A stretch of 64,000 nucleotides of DNA. Source: Sialis fuliginosa (taxonomy: Eukaryota; Arthropoda; Insecta; Megaloptera; Sialidae). Below the pieces are notes generated by a model. It was not told the DNA's origin and searched no databases. It saw nothing but the letters and a program-made list of their open reading frames with translations. This document shows positions 33,624-45,685 of this stretch, piece by piece (the first letter of the stretch is position 1; the number at the start of each line of letters is the position of its first letter). The position numbers and the translations under genes are program-made. The stretch spans positions 1,831,001-1,895,000 of the forward strand of contig OY540813.1 in the NCBI GenBank assembly GCA_961205875.1. The letters are read 5' to 3'.

Positions 33624-36600
33624 ATGGAAAACTCTCACAAAAATAACTCGAACAAACCAAATTATTTGATATTAGGAGGTAAGGTTACGTTCTATAAAAT
33701 TAGGTTATGTTAAACTATTTTACGTTTTACGAATAATTTTTTTTCTTGAATAACATTTATAAAACAATGAATGAAAATTTTAATTCATTAAATATTTATA
33801 GGCTGTGGATTTATTGGAAGAAACCTAATACATCACCTTGTAAGCGAAGATGCTGCAAATAAAATACGAGTTGTGGACAAAGTGCCTCCGCAAGTAGCAT
33901 GGCTCAACAACAGGCACACGAAAACCTTTTCAAACCCTATCGTAGAGTTCAAAAGTGCTAACCTCATCAACGAAACATCGTGCGCTTCTGCGTTTGCACC
34001 CAACGAAGATGATATATGCTGGGATTATGCAATTAACTGCGCTGCCGAGACTAAGGTAGGCCAAACGGATCCCGTGTACCAGGAAGGGATACTGAAGTTG
34101 AGTTTAAACTGTGCTAACGAGGCCGTTAAGCGAAATGTGAAGCATTACGTTGAAATGTCGTCAGGGAATATGTATTCTTCGGAAAAGGTTAGTAACAAGG
34201 AAGAATCTGTAGTGATGGTGTTTTTTATTTATTTAAATATCACAGAATCCGCATAAAGAAGATGGGATGTTGGAACCCTGGACGTTTATAGCTAAATGGA
34301 AATGCCAAGTAGAAAAAGAACTTCAAAATATTCAAAATCTTAGATATACCGTGTTGAGGCTACCTAGGGTCTACGGTTTCGGAGACAGATCAGGCTTAAG
34401 TAAGTCACATTACTTATACTGTTAATTCAATTGATTTCAACACATTTTTAATTTTTTTTTATTGCAATCATATTTTATTTTCAGAATAGAAAAGCTATGA
34501 AATAAGTAAAAACACAGATTCGGTAAAAATTTTGTTATTTTCTAAACAAAAAAAAACCACGGTGTATTTAACAAAATTTATTAACATTTTGTATATAAAA
34601 AAAAGTCTCCTGTTTAATGGCAAATAACTTTAAAACTAGAAAACACACAAACTTCATAACAGTCTTAAAATGTGCGCTATTTAATCTAGTTTTATGTATT
34701 TAAATTTCAAACCATTCTGATTAATTGTTTACTAGTTACAGCTCTTTAATTAAGTCAAGTACTATCACATGCAAAAGTAACTGACAGCCTCCTATTTTTT
34801 ATACTCAAAAACTGATACTTTACTTAAAAAGCTGTAACTATTAAATGATTCATCGAAATAATTAGAAATTTTAATACATTAAACTAGACTATATAACGTA
34901 CATTTTAAAACCATCCTGAAGTTTGTGCGATTTATAGTTCCAGAGTACTATGTCGTCAAACATGAGACGTTCTTTTAATCTACTTTCTTTAGATAATAAA
35001 ATAAAATTACTAAATTTGGGATTTTATTTATATATATTATTTAACTTTCATTTATGTTGTATTTAATTAACATGTTGACTGCCATAATATATTTTAATAT
35101 CTGTCTCTAACTCTCGATTAAGATAGTTATGTCGCATTCAATCATTTGCCATAACTACCTTAAGAATGTATAAAAAAAAAACAACCTAAAAAAAATTACT
35201 TTAAACTTTCACCGATCAAATATACTAATTTTAATACCAACCTTACAGCACCACGGTTAATATTTGGTGCCATATACAAACAGCTCAATGAAACAATGAA
35301 ACTGCTTTGGACTGCGAACCTAAAACTCAACACTGTGCATGTAAGCGACGTATGTCGGGCTGCGTTGTTTGTTTGCGGCCGTAATGACACCGTAGGAAAG
35401 GTCTATAATGTGGTAGACACGGCCAATTCTACGCAGGGGACGGTAACCGAGATTGTTGCCGATATATTTGGTATCCAATATGATTATTTAGGGTTTATTA
35501 TGTCTACAATAGCTAAGGTTAGTGTATATTTTAATAGGGAATGTTTTTATTGTCAAAAATAATTTAGGGGTAAGATAGACCCTTTTAAAAAATATGAGTA
35601 TTTTTTGTTCATTATATGTGTATTTTATAAAAAAAGCTTATAGATAGTGCACTCTCAATTTTTAATTTTAGGGGTAAGATATACCCTTTTAAAAAATATG
35701 AGTATTTTTTGTTCATTATATGTGTATTTTATAAAAAAAGCTTATAGATAGTGCACTCTCAATTTTTAATTTTAGGGGTAAGATATACCCTTTTAAAAAT
35801 ATGAGTATATTTTGTTCATTATAGGTATGTGTATTTTATAAAAAATAGATAGTGCACCCTCAATTTTTAATTTTAGGGGTAAGTACACCCTAATGAAAAT
35901 AATTTAGGGGTAAGATATACCTTTTTAAAAATATGAGTATATTTTGTTCATTATATGTGTATTTTATAAAAAAATGCTTATAGATAGTGCACCCTTAATT
36001 TTAGGAGTAAGTACACCCTAATGAAAATAATTTAGGGGAAAGATATACCCTTTTAAAAATATGAGTATATTTTGTTCATTATATGTGTATTTTATAAAAA
36101 ATAGATAGTGCACCCTCAATTTTTAATTTTAGGAGTAAGTACACCCTAATAAAAATAATTTAGGGGTAAGATATACCCTTTTAAAAATATGAGTATATTT
36201 TATTCATTATATGTGTATTTTATAAAAAATAGATAGTGCACCCTCAATTTTTAATTTAAGGGGTAAGTACACCCTAATGAAAATAATTTAGGGGTAAGAT
36301 ATAGGTACACTTTTAAAAATATGAATTGTCTAATATACATATATGTATTTTGTTAAAAAATTGCTTACAGTTAGTATACCCTCAATTTTTAATTAAAGGG
36401 GTATATACACCCTTATAATAAAAATAATTTAGGGGTAAATAAATCCTTTTAAAAATACGAATATAGAATTCAGTATTGAGTATATATATAGTACAGCCTT
36501 AATTTTTAATTTAAGAGCTTTGTTTACCCTTATAATAAAAATAAGGTAATACACCCTCAGTTTTTGATTTAAAGAATAATAAATAATAAAAAAAATTATT

Positions 36601-38562
36601 AAGGGGTTTTATTTTTTAATGATTTAATATGAGTATAGTATTGAGTGTATAGTACAGCTTTAATTTTTAATTTAAGGGGTATGCACACCCTTATAATAAA
36701 AATAATTTATGGATCAAATAGATCCTTTTAATAATATATTGATATGTTGTTTACTGTATAAAAAATTGCTTTTAGGTAATATACTCTCAATTTTTAATAT
36801 AAGGGGTACGTACACCCTAATAAAAAATAATAATCGGGCTTGAATAAACTTTTAAATATGAGTTTAATTGTATTCAGTATTGAATTATTGGTACAGCTTT
36901 AATTTTTAACTTAAGGGATAAATATATGCAATTTTAAGGTTATAAAAATATGATTTTCAGACTGACTTAGCGAGCGTTATGGAAGAGATAAACGACAAAC
37001 ACATGGCCCCTTGGGCAGAGGCGTGCAGACAAAGTGGGATAGAGAATACTCCACTCAGTCCGTACATGAGTGAGGAGTCTCTTCACGATAAACATCTGCA
37101 TTTAGACGGCTCCAGATTAGTGCAGTTGGGGTTCAGCATTAGTGTTCCTAGCCCTAATAAACAGTTACTTAAAGAGGTATATTTATTTACCTGCTTGAAC
37201 GATTGAAATATTTATCAAATACAAATTGTAATGCCCGGTATTATAAAGGACCTAACAAAATTTGTTAGCTAGCAATTACATTCATATGGGGTATTAATAC
37301 TGTACTAGTATCTATGGATTAGTTATGGAATTTAGAGCAGTGACACTTCAATTAATTGTAACACAGTTGGCATCTTTGACCGTACAAAATAATTTTCATA
37401 ACATCACCACTGTTTTAATACCGTTTGTATTTACCTTCAACGCGTGCGCGAAACTTGTCAAAGTCATCAACAAACTCCAAAAGAACTGTCATATATGTTT
37501 GATACCTCAGTTGAAAGTGTTTGTTAGCTAACAAATTTGTTAGGTCCTTTATGATACCGGACATAAGAGTTTAGCTTAGATTAGGAAAGACTATGGATAC
37601 ATAACAACCAATGCTAGTCCGTGTATGAAAGTGTTACCAAAATTTGTGGGCGGCCATCTTTTTTTAGTTGTCAAAACCGCATATTATCTCAGAGGCATCA
37701 GTTTTATAAATTTATAATATGCAAATATGCTTTAAATTACAATTGAATTTAGTATGATAGTTCCAAATAGACGTTTCTCTGTTAATCAATTATCACTGAA
37801 ATACTTTTAAAGACAATTTAAAACATTTATTATTAATTCATTTTATAATTCAAAACAATTGATATTTATTTTAAAATCTAAATGATACGCCAATGACTCG
37901 TGGTGCGATATGGTAACAACACTAGGTAATGTGTTATTTGTCCTTTATCTTTCCTTGTCTAAGGAGTTTAGACTTACACGTGTTTCAAAAACAGTGTCTT
38001 TAGGACTCTGATGATGATAGCATTGGTATTGAAACATTTGTAAGTCTAAACTTTTACAGTTTTTATGGCATAGTTTTTGTCTGCCGTTTGTTATAAAATC
38101 AGGGTGTCCACTGGTTTTTGAAAATTAAATTCCCTGACTTTCCCTGACCACAAATTCTAAATTCCCTGACTTTCCCTGACCACAGATTCTAAATTCCTTG
38201 ACCACTAGAGGCTCGGGGGTCCCGAGGCAAGAAGAACAATTTTTTTTGCTCATCAACTTAAAATACACTTTTTTCTTCTTTAAATGAATAATAATTGTAA
38301 AATTGAAGTTGAGAAGCAAAAAAAAGGTAATTAAAATCTAAATTAGTTATAAGTATAACTGCCCTGGAAAAATACCTGACTTTTTAATATTTTTTTTATA
38401 AATTCCCTGACTTTTCAGAATTTTAAATAAATTCCCTGACTAATTTAGGCTTCCCTGATTTTCCAGAAAGTGGACACCCTGGAAATATATATATTTTGAT
38501 TTGTTTTACAGATACTCGACGATTACATCGAAATGAAAATATTTCCAAAATCTATTCACTAA
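33624..38562 (+). CDS. Extended SDR / NAD-dependent epimerase-like protein
   Basis: There are six coding exons: 33,624-33,678; 33,802-34,187; 34,246-34,399; 35,249-35,517; 36,961-37,176; 38,512-38,562. All have GT-AG borders and join in frame to 376 residues. The start has a good context (CGAAAATGG). Near the N-terminus LILGGCGFIGRN holds the glycine-rich dinucleotide-binding motif (G18, G21, G24). RVVDKVPP supplies the acidic residue after the second strand, and NCAAETKVGQTDP matches the NAA-type motif. The serine region is MSSGNMYSS (137-145). The usual catalytic YxxxK is absent: the aligned stretch FIAKWK (161-166) has Ile162 where Tyr is expected, with Lys166 kept. It may still bind NAD(H) without normal catalysis, or use another residue. 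TVHVSDVCRAALFV is the typical C-terminal substrate-lobe motif. It is probably a soluble cytosolic protein. The substrate is unknown. Introns 4 and 5 carry repeats. Confidence 0.9.
35566..36935 (+). repeat. Intronic tandem array with AG|GGGTAAG motif (SDR intron 4)
   Basis: About a dozen diverging units of 100-150 bp occur. The first three are nearly identical, with period 104 bp (starts near 35,566, 35,670 and 35,774). Each holds TTTTTAATTTTAGGGGTAAG or a close form, then TACCCTTTTAAAAA and ATGAGTAT. Units decay towards exon 5. The repeated motif places an acceptor-like AG directly before a donor-like GTAAG. It has no coding potential and forms most of the 1.4-kb intron. Confidence 0.85.
37232..37563 (+). 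mobile_element. MITE family C, copy 3, in SDR intron 5
   Basis: A 332-bp PIF/Harbinger-type element flanked by TAA (37,229-37,231 and 37,564-37,566). The ends are TGCCCGGTATTATAAAGGAC and, reverse complemented, TGTCCGGTATCATAAAGGAC. It is about 95 per cent alike to the copy at 2,449-2,780, including an open frame of the same length (68 codons, 37,325-37,531). It begins only 55 bp after the exon 5 donor. Confidence 0.85.
38100..38481. mobile_element. Non-autonomous DNA element beside the last SDR exon
   Basis: The left end CAGGGTGTCCACTGG and the right end, reverse complemented, CAGGGTGTCCACTTTCTGG form inverted termini. Subterminal TTCCCTGACTTTCCCTGACC repeats occur in direct and degenerate form. 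Target duplication is unclear. It ends 30 bp before the exon 6 acceptor, so the branch point region of that intron is transposon-derived or squeezed into the remaining 30 bp. Confidence 0.75.
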
Positions 38563-38762
38563 GACTGACGAAATAGTGAAAAAAGCAATATTTAAAAAAA
38601 AATTATATTTTTATCGGAAAGCTTCGAAAGCACTTTAGTATTAAAATATATCAATTTGTGCACTCAAAAGTGTAAATATTTGTTGCAAAATATTTTATAT
38701 ATCTTAAAAAAAGTGATATCCTATTTTTAAATAATTTTAATATTGTATATTTTGTCGTGCAT

Positions 38763-38768
38763 AATAAA
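38763..38768 (+). terminator. Poly(A) signal of the SDR gene
   Basis: AATAAA lies 200 bp after the stop codon in AT-rich sequence and is followed by T-rich DNA. It is the only canonical hexamer in the first 250 bp of the 3' region. Confidence 0.6.
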
Positions 38769-38822
38769 TGAATTATTTTGATTTTATTGACTTCATTTAT
38801 CATTATTTGCAGCACAATATTC

Positions 38823-38842
38823 CTGAAATCCCCCCCCCCCCC
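38823..38842. repeat. C-rich run
   Basis: A poly-C tract of about 14 with CCCACCCCC after it, of the kind seen at many places in the window. Confidence 0.8.
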
Positions 38843-38884
38843 CCACCCCCAACAACGAAATCGGCGTCGTCGAAAAATTACAAA

Positions 38885-39212
38885 AATCAGTTTTTGTCAA
38901 TTTCTCACTTTTATTTTAACTTTACAGCAAAAATAGTTATATATTAAATGAAAGCCAATTAAATTCTCTACAATAAAGGTTCCATACATTTTTTTTTTAA
39001 TATGTATTTCATCGATTAACGACCGTTTGAATTTACTGTTATGCCGTTTCATCAATTTCCGACGGTCATTATTCAGTAAAGTACAAATCTGAGAAAAAAA
39101 TGTGGAGAACCTTTCTTATAGAAAATTTAATTACCTTTACTTTTATATATAACTATTTTTGCTGTAAAATTGAATGAAAGCTGAAAAATCAAGAAAAACA
39201 GATTTTTTACCC
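38885..39212. repeat. Imperfect palindrome, about 330 bp
   Basis: Arms of about 130 bp share TTTACAGCAAAAATAGTTAT and TAAAGGTTC / GAAAGGTTC pieces in inverse orientation around a centre near 39,030. It resembles a foldback MITE, but terminal duplications are not evident. Confidence 0.6.
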
Positions 39213-40764
39213 TTTTCCCTATTTAAACAAGTATGAGGTACTTTTAAAAGTAAATATATTAACTTCTTTTAAATTGAATTATATTTATTTTCAAAACAGC
39301 ATAAATAAAATTATTCAACAGCATTTTTTTGTTTGTTAATTAATTAATTATTAGGTACTTCAAAACCCAGTCAAAAACTGTTTCTATATATTTTTTTTAA
39401 TAAATATCAACAACACTTATAATTAATTATTAAATTAAATAAAATAATTAAGAAACAGTTTCAGCCTGAACTTTATTTTTTATTTAATTCACAACAACTC
39501 TATTTTTTTTTATTAGTTATATAAAATACTTTTTTTTCTTAAATTTATTTTACTTACAAAAATAATATACCATGCAATAAAATTTACAAAGAACACAGTA
39601 AAACTTATGGCCCTTTAATTAAATAACTATTTATTTGCACAAAATTAGTTTTAAAGCAATTTTTTTCTTATTTTCGACCCCCCTTCCTCTTTAACAACGT
39701 TTTTATTCGCAATTCTTCATTTAAGAAAGAATGGGAGTACCTATTATCAAAATATTACCAAATGCATGAAAATTGGTGAGAATCATAGACATGTCTATGT
39801 TGAGAATGTTCTCATTAGCATTCTAAGGCAATAAACAAAATACTAAATTGATTTACCGAGCCGTTTAAGAAATATATTGATTTCAATTTAGTATGTATTC
39901 TTACAGAAAACTGATCTTTTTCGACATTCTTTAGGTAAAACAAATTGATTAAAAAATACTCTAATTTTTTGGATGGGAGTATAGTATTTGATTAGTTGAA
40001 CTTTTATGCAAAATATCGTTAGGATTCACCGAACCGTTTCTGAGAAAGTAATTATAATACAATGAAAATTTTAAATTTCCCGCTCCGCGAATATTTTTGC
40101 GTATATTTGGTAACAATGTATTTTTTTGCAAATCAATTATGAAAGATCTTTGTTTTTTTATAATTAGGTTATATTTTATGTTTCTTATAGAAAATTTGGG
40201 AGAAGTTTAGTACACAATGCAGTTAAATGTATATAAATAATAGAATATCATGATTATTCTATTATTGTTTGACAGCTGTAATTACCAACTTGAAAATTAA
40301 TTATATAAATTATATTTATTAATCAGCAGAAATAAATAACGTAAATAATATTATAAATATATATTTTTTAAGTTGAATCTGCCGTATAGTCAGTGTCAAA
40401 AAATACATTATATTAAAATCTTTATAAATTTTATCAAAATAGTCATAAGGGAGGAAAAATTAGCTTCAAATAGGTAAGTAAACGACTCTAGCTATAATTT
40501 GCGTCATTTGTAACTTCTATTACAAAATTTACAGCGCAGATATTTGAGAATTTTAAAATTTAGCTACTTTTGTCTCTGATTGTATCTCCCATTCCTCCTT
40601 AAAGAATGCAATCAAGTAAAATGTAATGTGATGTCACATATTAACTGACCCCCTTCCCCTCATTTGAAATATAAACAAAAAGCATTATTTTAAAATTATT
40701 AAATTAACTTTCTATTAGTTTACTATATTTTATTTAAAATTATGGTACTTGTCCATTATATTCC
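39213..40764. other. AT-rich non-coding stretch between SDR and BTBD17-like genes
   Basis: Homopolymer A/T runs are frequent. No gene, RNA or recognised element is visible. Confidence 0.4.
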
Positions 40765-41021
40765 CAGAGGTTTGAAAAACTAAAATCACTAGGAAGAGAA
40801 AATAACCAGTTTTACAGATAGGCAACTGTCATTAGATGATAACATCAACAGCAATGGGAGTAAAATGTGTACCATGTGTACATTTATTTAAAAATATTGA
40901 AATTAATAGTACAAACTTTACTCACATTGGCGCTGATGTTATCATTTAATACATGACAGTTGCCTATCTGTAGGACTGGATATTTTATGTTCCTAGTGAT
41001 TTTTTTTTGTTCAAACCACTG
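40765..41021. mobile_element. Foldback hAT-like MITE downstream of BTBD17-like gene
   Basis: The inverted arms of about 100 bp start CAGAGGTTTGAA and, reverse complemented, CAGTGGTTTGAA. They share AAAATCACTAGGAA and ACAGATAGGCAACTGTCAT. CAGNG ends suggest hAT, though no 8-bp duplication is seen. The 69-codon minus-strand frame over it is incidental. Confidence 0.7.
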
Positions 41022-41295
41022 GGGATAAAATACAGAAGTACCTAAATTATTATACTTTGATAAGTGAATGCTTTCAGTTTCTGAATGGCTCAAATAAGAC
41101 TAGTTATATTTACTTAACGTGTACTTACTTCAACATTTTTAGAACACCACGCATTTGGTGTTGATTGCAGTCGAAATTTGTTTAAATTATAAGAAGAATC
41201 TATAACTAGAAAATATCGCATCAAAATTCTGCACTAACCTCATCAAGTTAAAGATCTAACCGAATGCAGTGCGCTAAAGTGAACTTATTCTGCTG

Positions 41296-43795
41296 TCATT
41301 CGTCTTCAGTTATCCTACAACATATGTCGCTAATAGGGGATATAACTATGTGCATTTTTAATGTATCACGTTGTGAGCCGACTAAATGTGACGTCACAGT
41401 GTCGTCTACGACCCTAGACATCATTTCAGCAGCCGGCGGGTTGAGTTCTTCAAATGGTATTAAATCGTCGATGTTCATTACTTTGTCTTCTATACTAAAA
41501 TGATGGACCTTTTCTTTGACTGTCATTATGTGCTCGACGCCACCTTGACACCCACTTATTAGAATTCCAACCTAAGATAGTTAAAATTAAGTTAGGTTAG
41601 TTTTTTTTTTTTTTTAATGATATTTTTACCTTAACTCTCATCCTTGGGATACAAACGTTATAATTTGAATTACGGATTGGTACAGGAGGGTCTTTGCAGG
41701 TAATAGCTAAGCGTACAGTGTGCAGTACTCTCTCTGGCACTTCTACAGTTCCGTGGTAAACAATTAATAAAAATTTCTTGAACCAAATTCCTTTTGGAAA
41801 TAAATCTACAACCCATTCACATAAACGGTCACCTGAAAATTATATAATTGGTTATATTTTAATAAACAATTAGAATTTTCTTATAACTGCCATTTTGTAA
41901 ACTTTTTATTCAAATAATACACATTCCTAAATCTCATTAATCACTATTCCCAATTTTTTATTATACTTCATTAAAAATTTAAACTTTCATTGTTGCAAAT
42001 TTTTTATTCAAATAAAATATAACCTCAAATATCAACTGTCACTATCACCAATTTTATATAAATATTTTTATTTTCATTGTTGCAAATATAACCTCAAATT
42101 AAAACTAATACAAATAAATATTATGATAAATTTTCACTAACCTCCATGTTCAGCTAAAGTGGAATGACTTGAAAACACAAAAGTGCATGTATGATAACTG
42201 GGCAGTGACGAAAAATTCTCTACAGTTAACAACGTGCTCCACGAATCACTCGTGTAAAGCCGCGGCTGGAACAACAACTTCCCTGAGTCTAAGGTACGTA
42301 TTGCTTCTTCAATCCTGTCTTGCTGGTTCGAATGGAAGCTCATTCCAAGTGCAAAACGATCAACAAAAAATTCTTTATATTTTATTGTCAAAGGATTCAG
42401 TAAAAGTTCCGCAAGCTGTCTTGGAGACATCATCGGGAATCTGACGTAAGACATAACGGAATATACGATATTCTGTATAATATTTTCAGCATTTTCGCAA
42501 GAATTTTCTTCTATTATGCGGGTGAACTGCGATTGTAACCACTGTGATACACAACTATTAAACAAAATAAATATCATTTGAATAATATGAATTGAATTGT
42601 TATTATACAAATAATACATAATTCTAACTGTCAATATTGTTAATATAACCTCAAATTTCAACTGTTGTACATTTTATTTAAACAAAAGATAACCTCAAAT
42701 CTCAACTGTCAACTTTTATAAAATCTTTATTTTCATTGTTGCACATATAACCTCAAATTACAACCGTGATTTTTGAATAATATGATAAGTTTACGTACTT
42801 GTATAACGATAATTCATCATAGACTACTATATCATCCTGCTGCAAGAGTTGTATAAGCAAATCGTGATCTATATTATCGAAATCGTTCGTTAGTGCGACA
42901 ATTTCCAAGTTCCATTTAATAAAGTTATGGCATTCCTACAAAAAAAACATTTTTATTAATAGTAAATGAATCAGAAAATCCTCGTAAACGTCTTTACCTG
43001 AGCTATGTTATGGTGACCCGTAGCACTAGTGTATTGTAACCAAGACACTAAATGGTTATGTGTAGCTGCTTGCGCAATGTGATTAATCATATATTTTACA
43101 CAGACACTATCTAAGCTCTGGAATTAAATACAGTATTATATTTCTTACATTAATTTATTTTAACCTTGAACTTACCGTAACATTATATTTATCAGCAAGA
43201 GCTAGTAAATGAACAACTGTAGCTATCGTAATTACTATCTGCCCCGTGTAAAAGTACTTCAGGAAATCTGCAAACACAGCCGCACATTCTGGAGATTCTT
43301 GCAGAACCACACAGCTTTCTCTACATTCGCTCCATTCTGGTTTGGTAAGCATCACCTAAACAATATTGTAAATTTATAAAAAATCGTAAGAAATATTATT
43401 GTTTGGATTACCTGGAAGACATCGCTTGTAGCGCAAAGAATAAGGCGATGTGCCGGGTATTGTTTACCTCCGACAACCAGAGAGACATCTGTCATCAACT
43501 GTTCAGAGAGTAACCTCCGTATTCGGTCCAAAACCGTTTGTGAATCATCTATCTGTTAAATAAGTAATACGTTTTTTATTTTTCAAGGATAAATACAAAA
43601 TTTACAAACCTGTAGTGCAGAAGTATCATCAGCATTCCCTTCGGTTTGCTCAGTTTTAGTTGTACTGTTCTGACTAGCATTACTCGTCCTTCCAGTTGCC
43701 CCAAACATTCTAATTCAAACATAATTATAGGTAATCCATTATTATATAAGCAAGTAAAATGTTAAATAATACCTTTTGAGAACACTCTCAAACAT
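41296..43795 (-). CDS. BTBD17: BTB/POZ domain protein, BTBD17-like
   Basis: Nine minus-strand exons (43,795-43,773; 43,709-43,610; 43,552-43,412; 43,355-43,176; 43,117-42,998; 42,935-42,799; 42,554-42,142; 41,832-41,630; 41,571-41,296) join in frame to 530 residues ending at a TGA. Residues 45-148 form a BTB domain with MTDVSLVVGGKQYPAHRLIL and FLKYFYTGQI. Residues 150-265 form a BACK-type domain with VVYDELSLYNCVSQWL. The C-terminal half (about 300-530) resembles the TRAF-like region of BTBD17. Such proteins often act as adaptors for cullin-3 ubiquitin ligases or in signalling; that role is inferred from the family. The vertebrate protein has a signal peptide, but none is visible here. The first exon encodes only MFESVLKR. 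An alternative start exists at the next Met (43,708). Introns 5-7 contain repeated ATAACCTCAAAT motifs. Confidence 0.85.
41850..42790. repeat. Repeated intronic motif in the BTBD17-like gene
   Basis: TTCATTGTTGCAAATATAAC and ATAACCTCAAAT with nearby CAACTGTCA recur in introns 5 and 6-7 (for example 42,004-42,099 and 42,646-42,765). The spread suggests old duplication between introns. Exon 6 lies between them and is unaffected. Confidence 0.5.
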
Positions 43796-44161
43796 TATTT
43801 CATTGTTATTTCATAATGTTCTTTACAATTATGGCATCTTACTGATTCTATTCGACGAATTAGATGTATATCTCACGTTATCATCGTATATTTTTGATAA
43901 TAAAAAGCAATGGGTTTCATTATGATCAACAATAGTAACAAACGTCAAATTTGTGAGGTTATATTTTTGATATAACTTAATTTGATCAGTGGCTGTCAAT
44001 AAACGTACTACTGATCGTAAAATATATTATATGTTCACATTTTGGTAATTTCTAGGGATATTAACGTTCACCAGCTGTTATTTTTACAACATGACCACAC
44101 AAAATTACTGTTTTGTTAATTTGACGTGATTTGGATGATGATATTAAGTTAATTATTAATC

Positions 44162-44508
44162 ACTAGCTGTTACCCGCAACTTCGTTCGCGTCATTTATAT
44201 AATAAGATGTATATAGTTTGCGTAGAATTTAGGTTAGGTAATAAGCTGTCACCAGCGAAGAAGAATAAGTAGAAGATTAGGTAATACAGATTCCTGTTAT
44301 AGTCGATAAAACAGGTCGCACGTACATTCAAAAGTCACACATATTTAATAATTTTTTTGAGATAGAATTTTCAGAAACAAAGTAGCCCATGTCTTTCAGT
44401 ATGCAAGTTATCTCCCTGCCAAATTTCATCAAGATCGGTTAAGCGGTTTAGTCGTGAAAAGGTAACAGACAGACAGACACACTTTCGCATTTATAATATC
44501 AAGTATGG
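44162..44508 (+). repeat. Non-LTR retroelement 3' tail between USB1 and BTBD17-like genes
   Basis: The tail contains AGCTGTTACCCGCAACTTC, CCTGCCAAATTTCATCAAGA, GTGAAAAGGTAACAGACAG, the CAGACAGACACAC run and a final TTTCGCATTTATAATATC. It is the best preserved of three copies. It has no reverse transcriptase and is only the 3' end of the element. Confidence 0.7.
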
Positions 44509-44590
44509 ATTTATGAAATTTGTTAAGGTTTTGTTATTCTACATATGACTATAAGAAGCTAAAAATACAACTAATTTACATATAAAATGA

Positions 44591-44600
44591 TTTATTTATT
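44591..44600 (-). terminator. Poly(A) signals of USB1
   Basis: On the minus strand two overlapping AATAAA hexamers lie about 25-30 bp after the USB1 stop codon (44,623). This makes a very short 3' untranslated region. Confidence 0.65.
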
Positions 44601-44622
44601 TACAACAAAACAAAAATAAATT

Positions 44623-45587
44623 TTATCTAACTCCAAATTCAAATTCCTTATTCCCTATTTTACAAAATACTTTATTTACATCAATAGATAAAATATCTTC
44701 AGAATTTTTTACGGCTTCGATAAGGCACTGATTCATATTACTTACATATTTATTTAACACTTTTGTTTCATCGCCTACACACCAAGCTATGCTCATATGA
44801 AATTTTCGATCCTAAAAAATATATATAATTTAAAATTAAAATTAAATGTACCATTCGTACTTTTACCTTATAGAAAGTTGGTAATTGGTATTCAGTAAGA
44901 CACGAGTCTAATATATTAACCATTTGACATAGATTCTCATGCCCATATTCGACTGCAAAGCTTAAAAAAGTTCTTGTCCGTTCTTCATTACAAAATACTT
45001 TTATATTGTTGAACATAACTATGAATTCTTTTAAAGATGCAATACTTCTTTTAATTGTATTAACAAAGGAATTAATCCAGTGATATTTTAATATGACCGT
45101 CCGAGTTAGACTGATATGAAAATGGTCGACTAAGAATAAATCTACATCTGGTTTACACATTTGAATTAATTCATTTACTAGAGATATCAGATCTTCATTT
45201 GTATCATCTAAAAATATGATGATTACGTATTATATTTCATCGGAATTGAAACTGGTTAATTTACGTACATTTTATGAAAGCGTAAGTAGCCCAATTTCCT
45301 CTCTGATGGGGAAAACTCCTTATTTTCCCTTGATGTTGATTTGGATCATTTTCAATTTCTTCTGTTTTTGTTGTAAACTTATCTAAAGAAGGCACAGGTA
45401 ACCTATAATGATTTTACTGAATGCATTTTTGAGGTTATGATTTATACGTGAACTAATACCTTTTTGTCTCATTGATGTTTTCTATTTTTAACGTTTCATT
45501 TTTACTTTTATTTTGATCAACATCTTCATCTGAGTCGTCAGTGGAAGAATAATACTTTAATTTTTGAAGAGCATTTAAAGATGACAT
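44623..45587 (-). CDS. USB1: USB1, U6 snRNA 3'-end phosphodiesterase
   Basis: Four minus-strand exons (45,587-45,460; 45,402-45,269; 45,207-44,867; 44,811-44,623) join in frame to 263 residues, close to the usual length of about 265. The family is a 2H phosphodiesterase that trims uridines from the U6 snRNA 3' end and leaves a phosphate that stabilises it, acting in the nucleus. The two HxS motifs are present: HISLTRT (His118, Ser120) and HMSIAW (His206, Ser208). The Ser/Asp-rich N-terminus (SSTDDSDEDVDQ) is typical, and FPHQRGNWATYAFIK is the conserved first strand of the fold. All introns are short with GT-AG borders. The start is the first ATG after an AT-rich leader. It is unusual only in that its 5' side is crowded by transposon remnants from 45,686. 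Confidence 0.95.
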
Positions 45588-45685
45588 TTTAACATTTTTT
45601 GACAGAATAGATACCGCTGTTACCGATATTGTATATTCTTATAATACACCAGTAGTTGTCAATATTTTTTTAGATAAAATTTTGA

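Noticed and set aside
37956-38052. Hammerhead-ribozyme-like core (CTGATGA ... GAAAC) within a long hairpin in SDR intron 5
   Set aside because: GTTTAGACTTACA pairs well with its complement, but stem II is weak, stem I does not form and the cleavage base would be T, so the ribozyme fold is not convincing.
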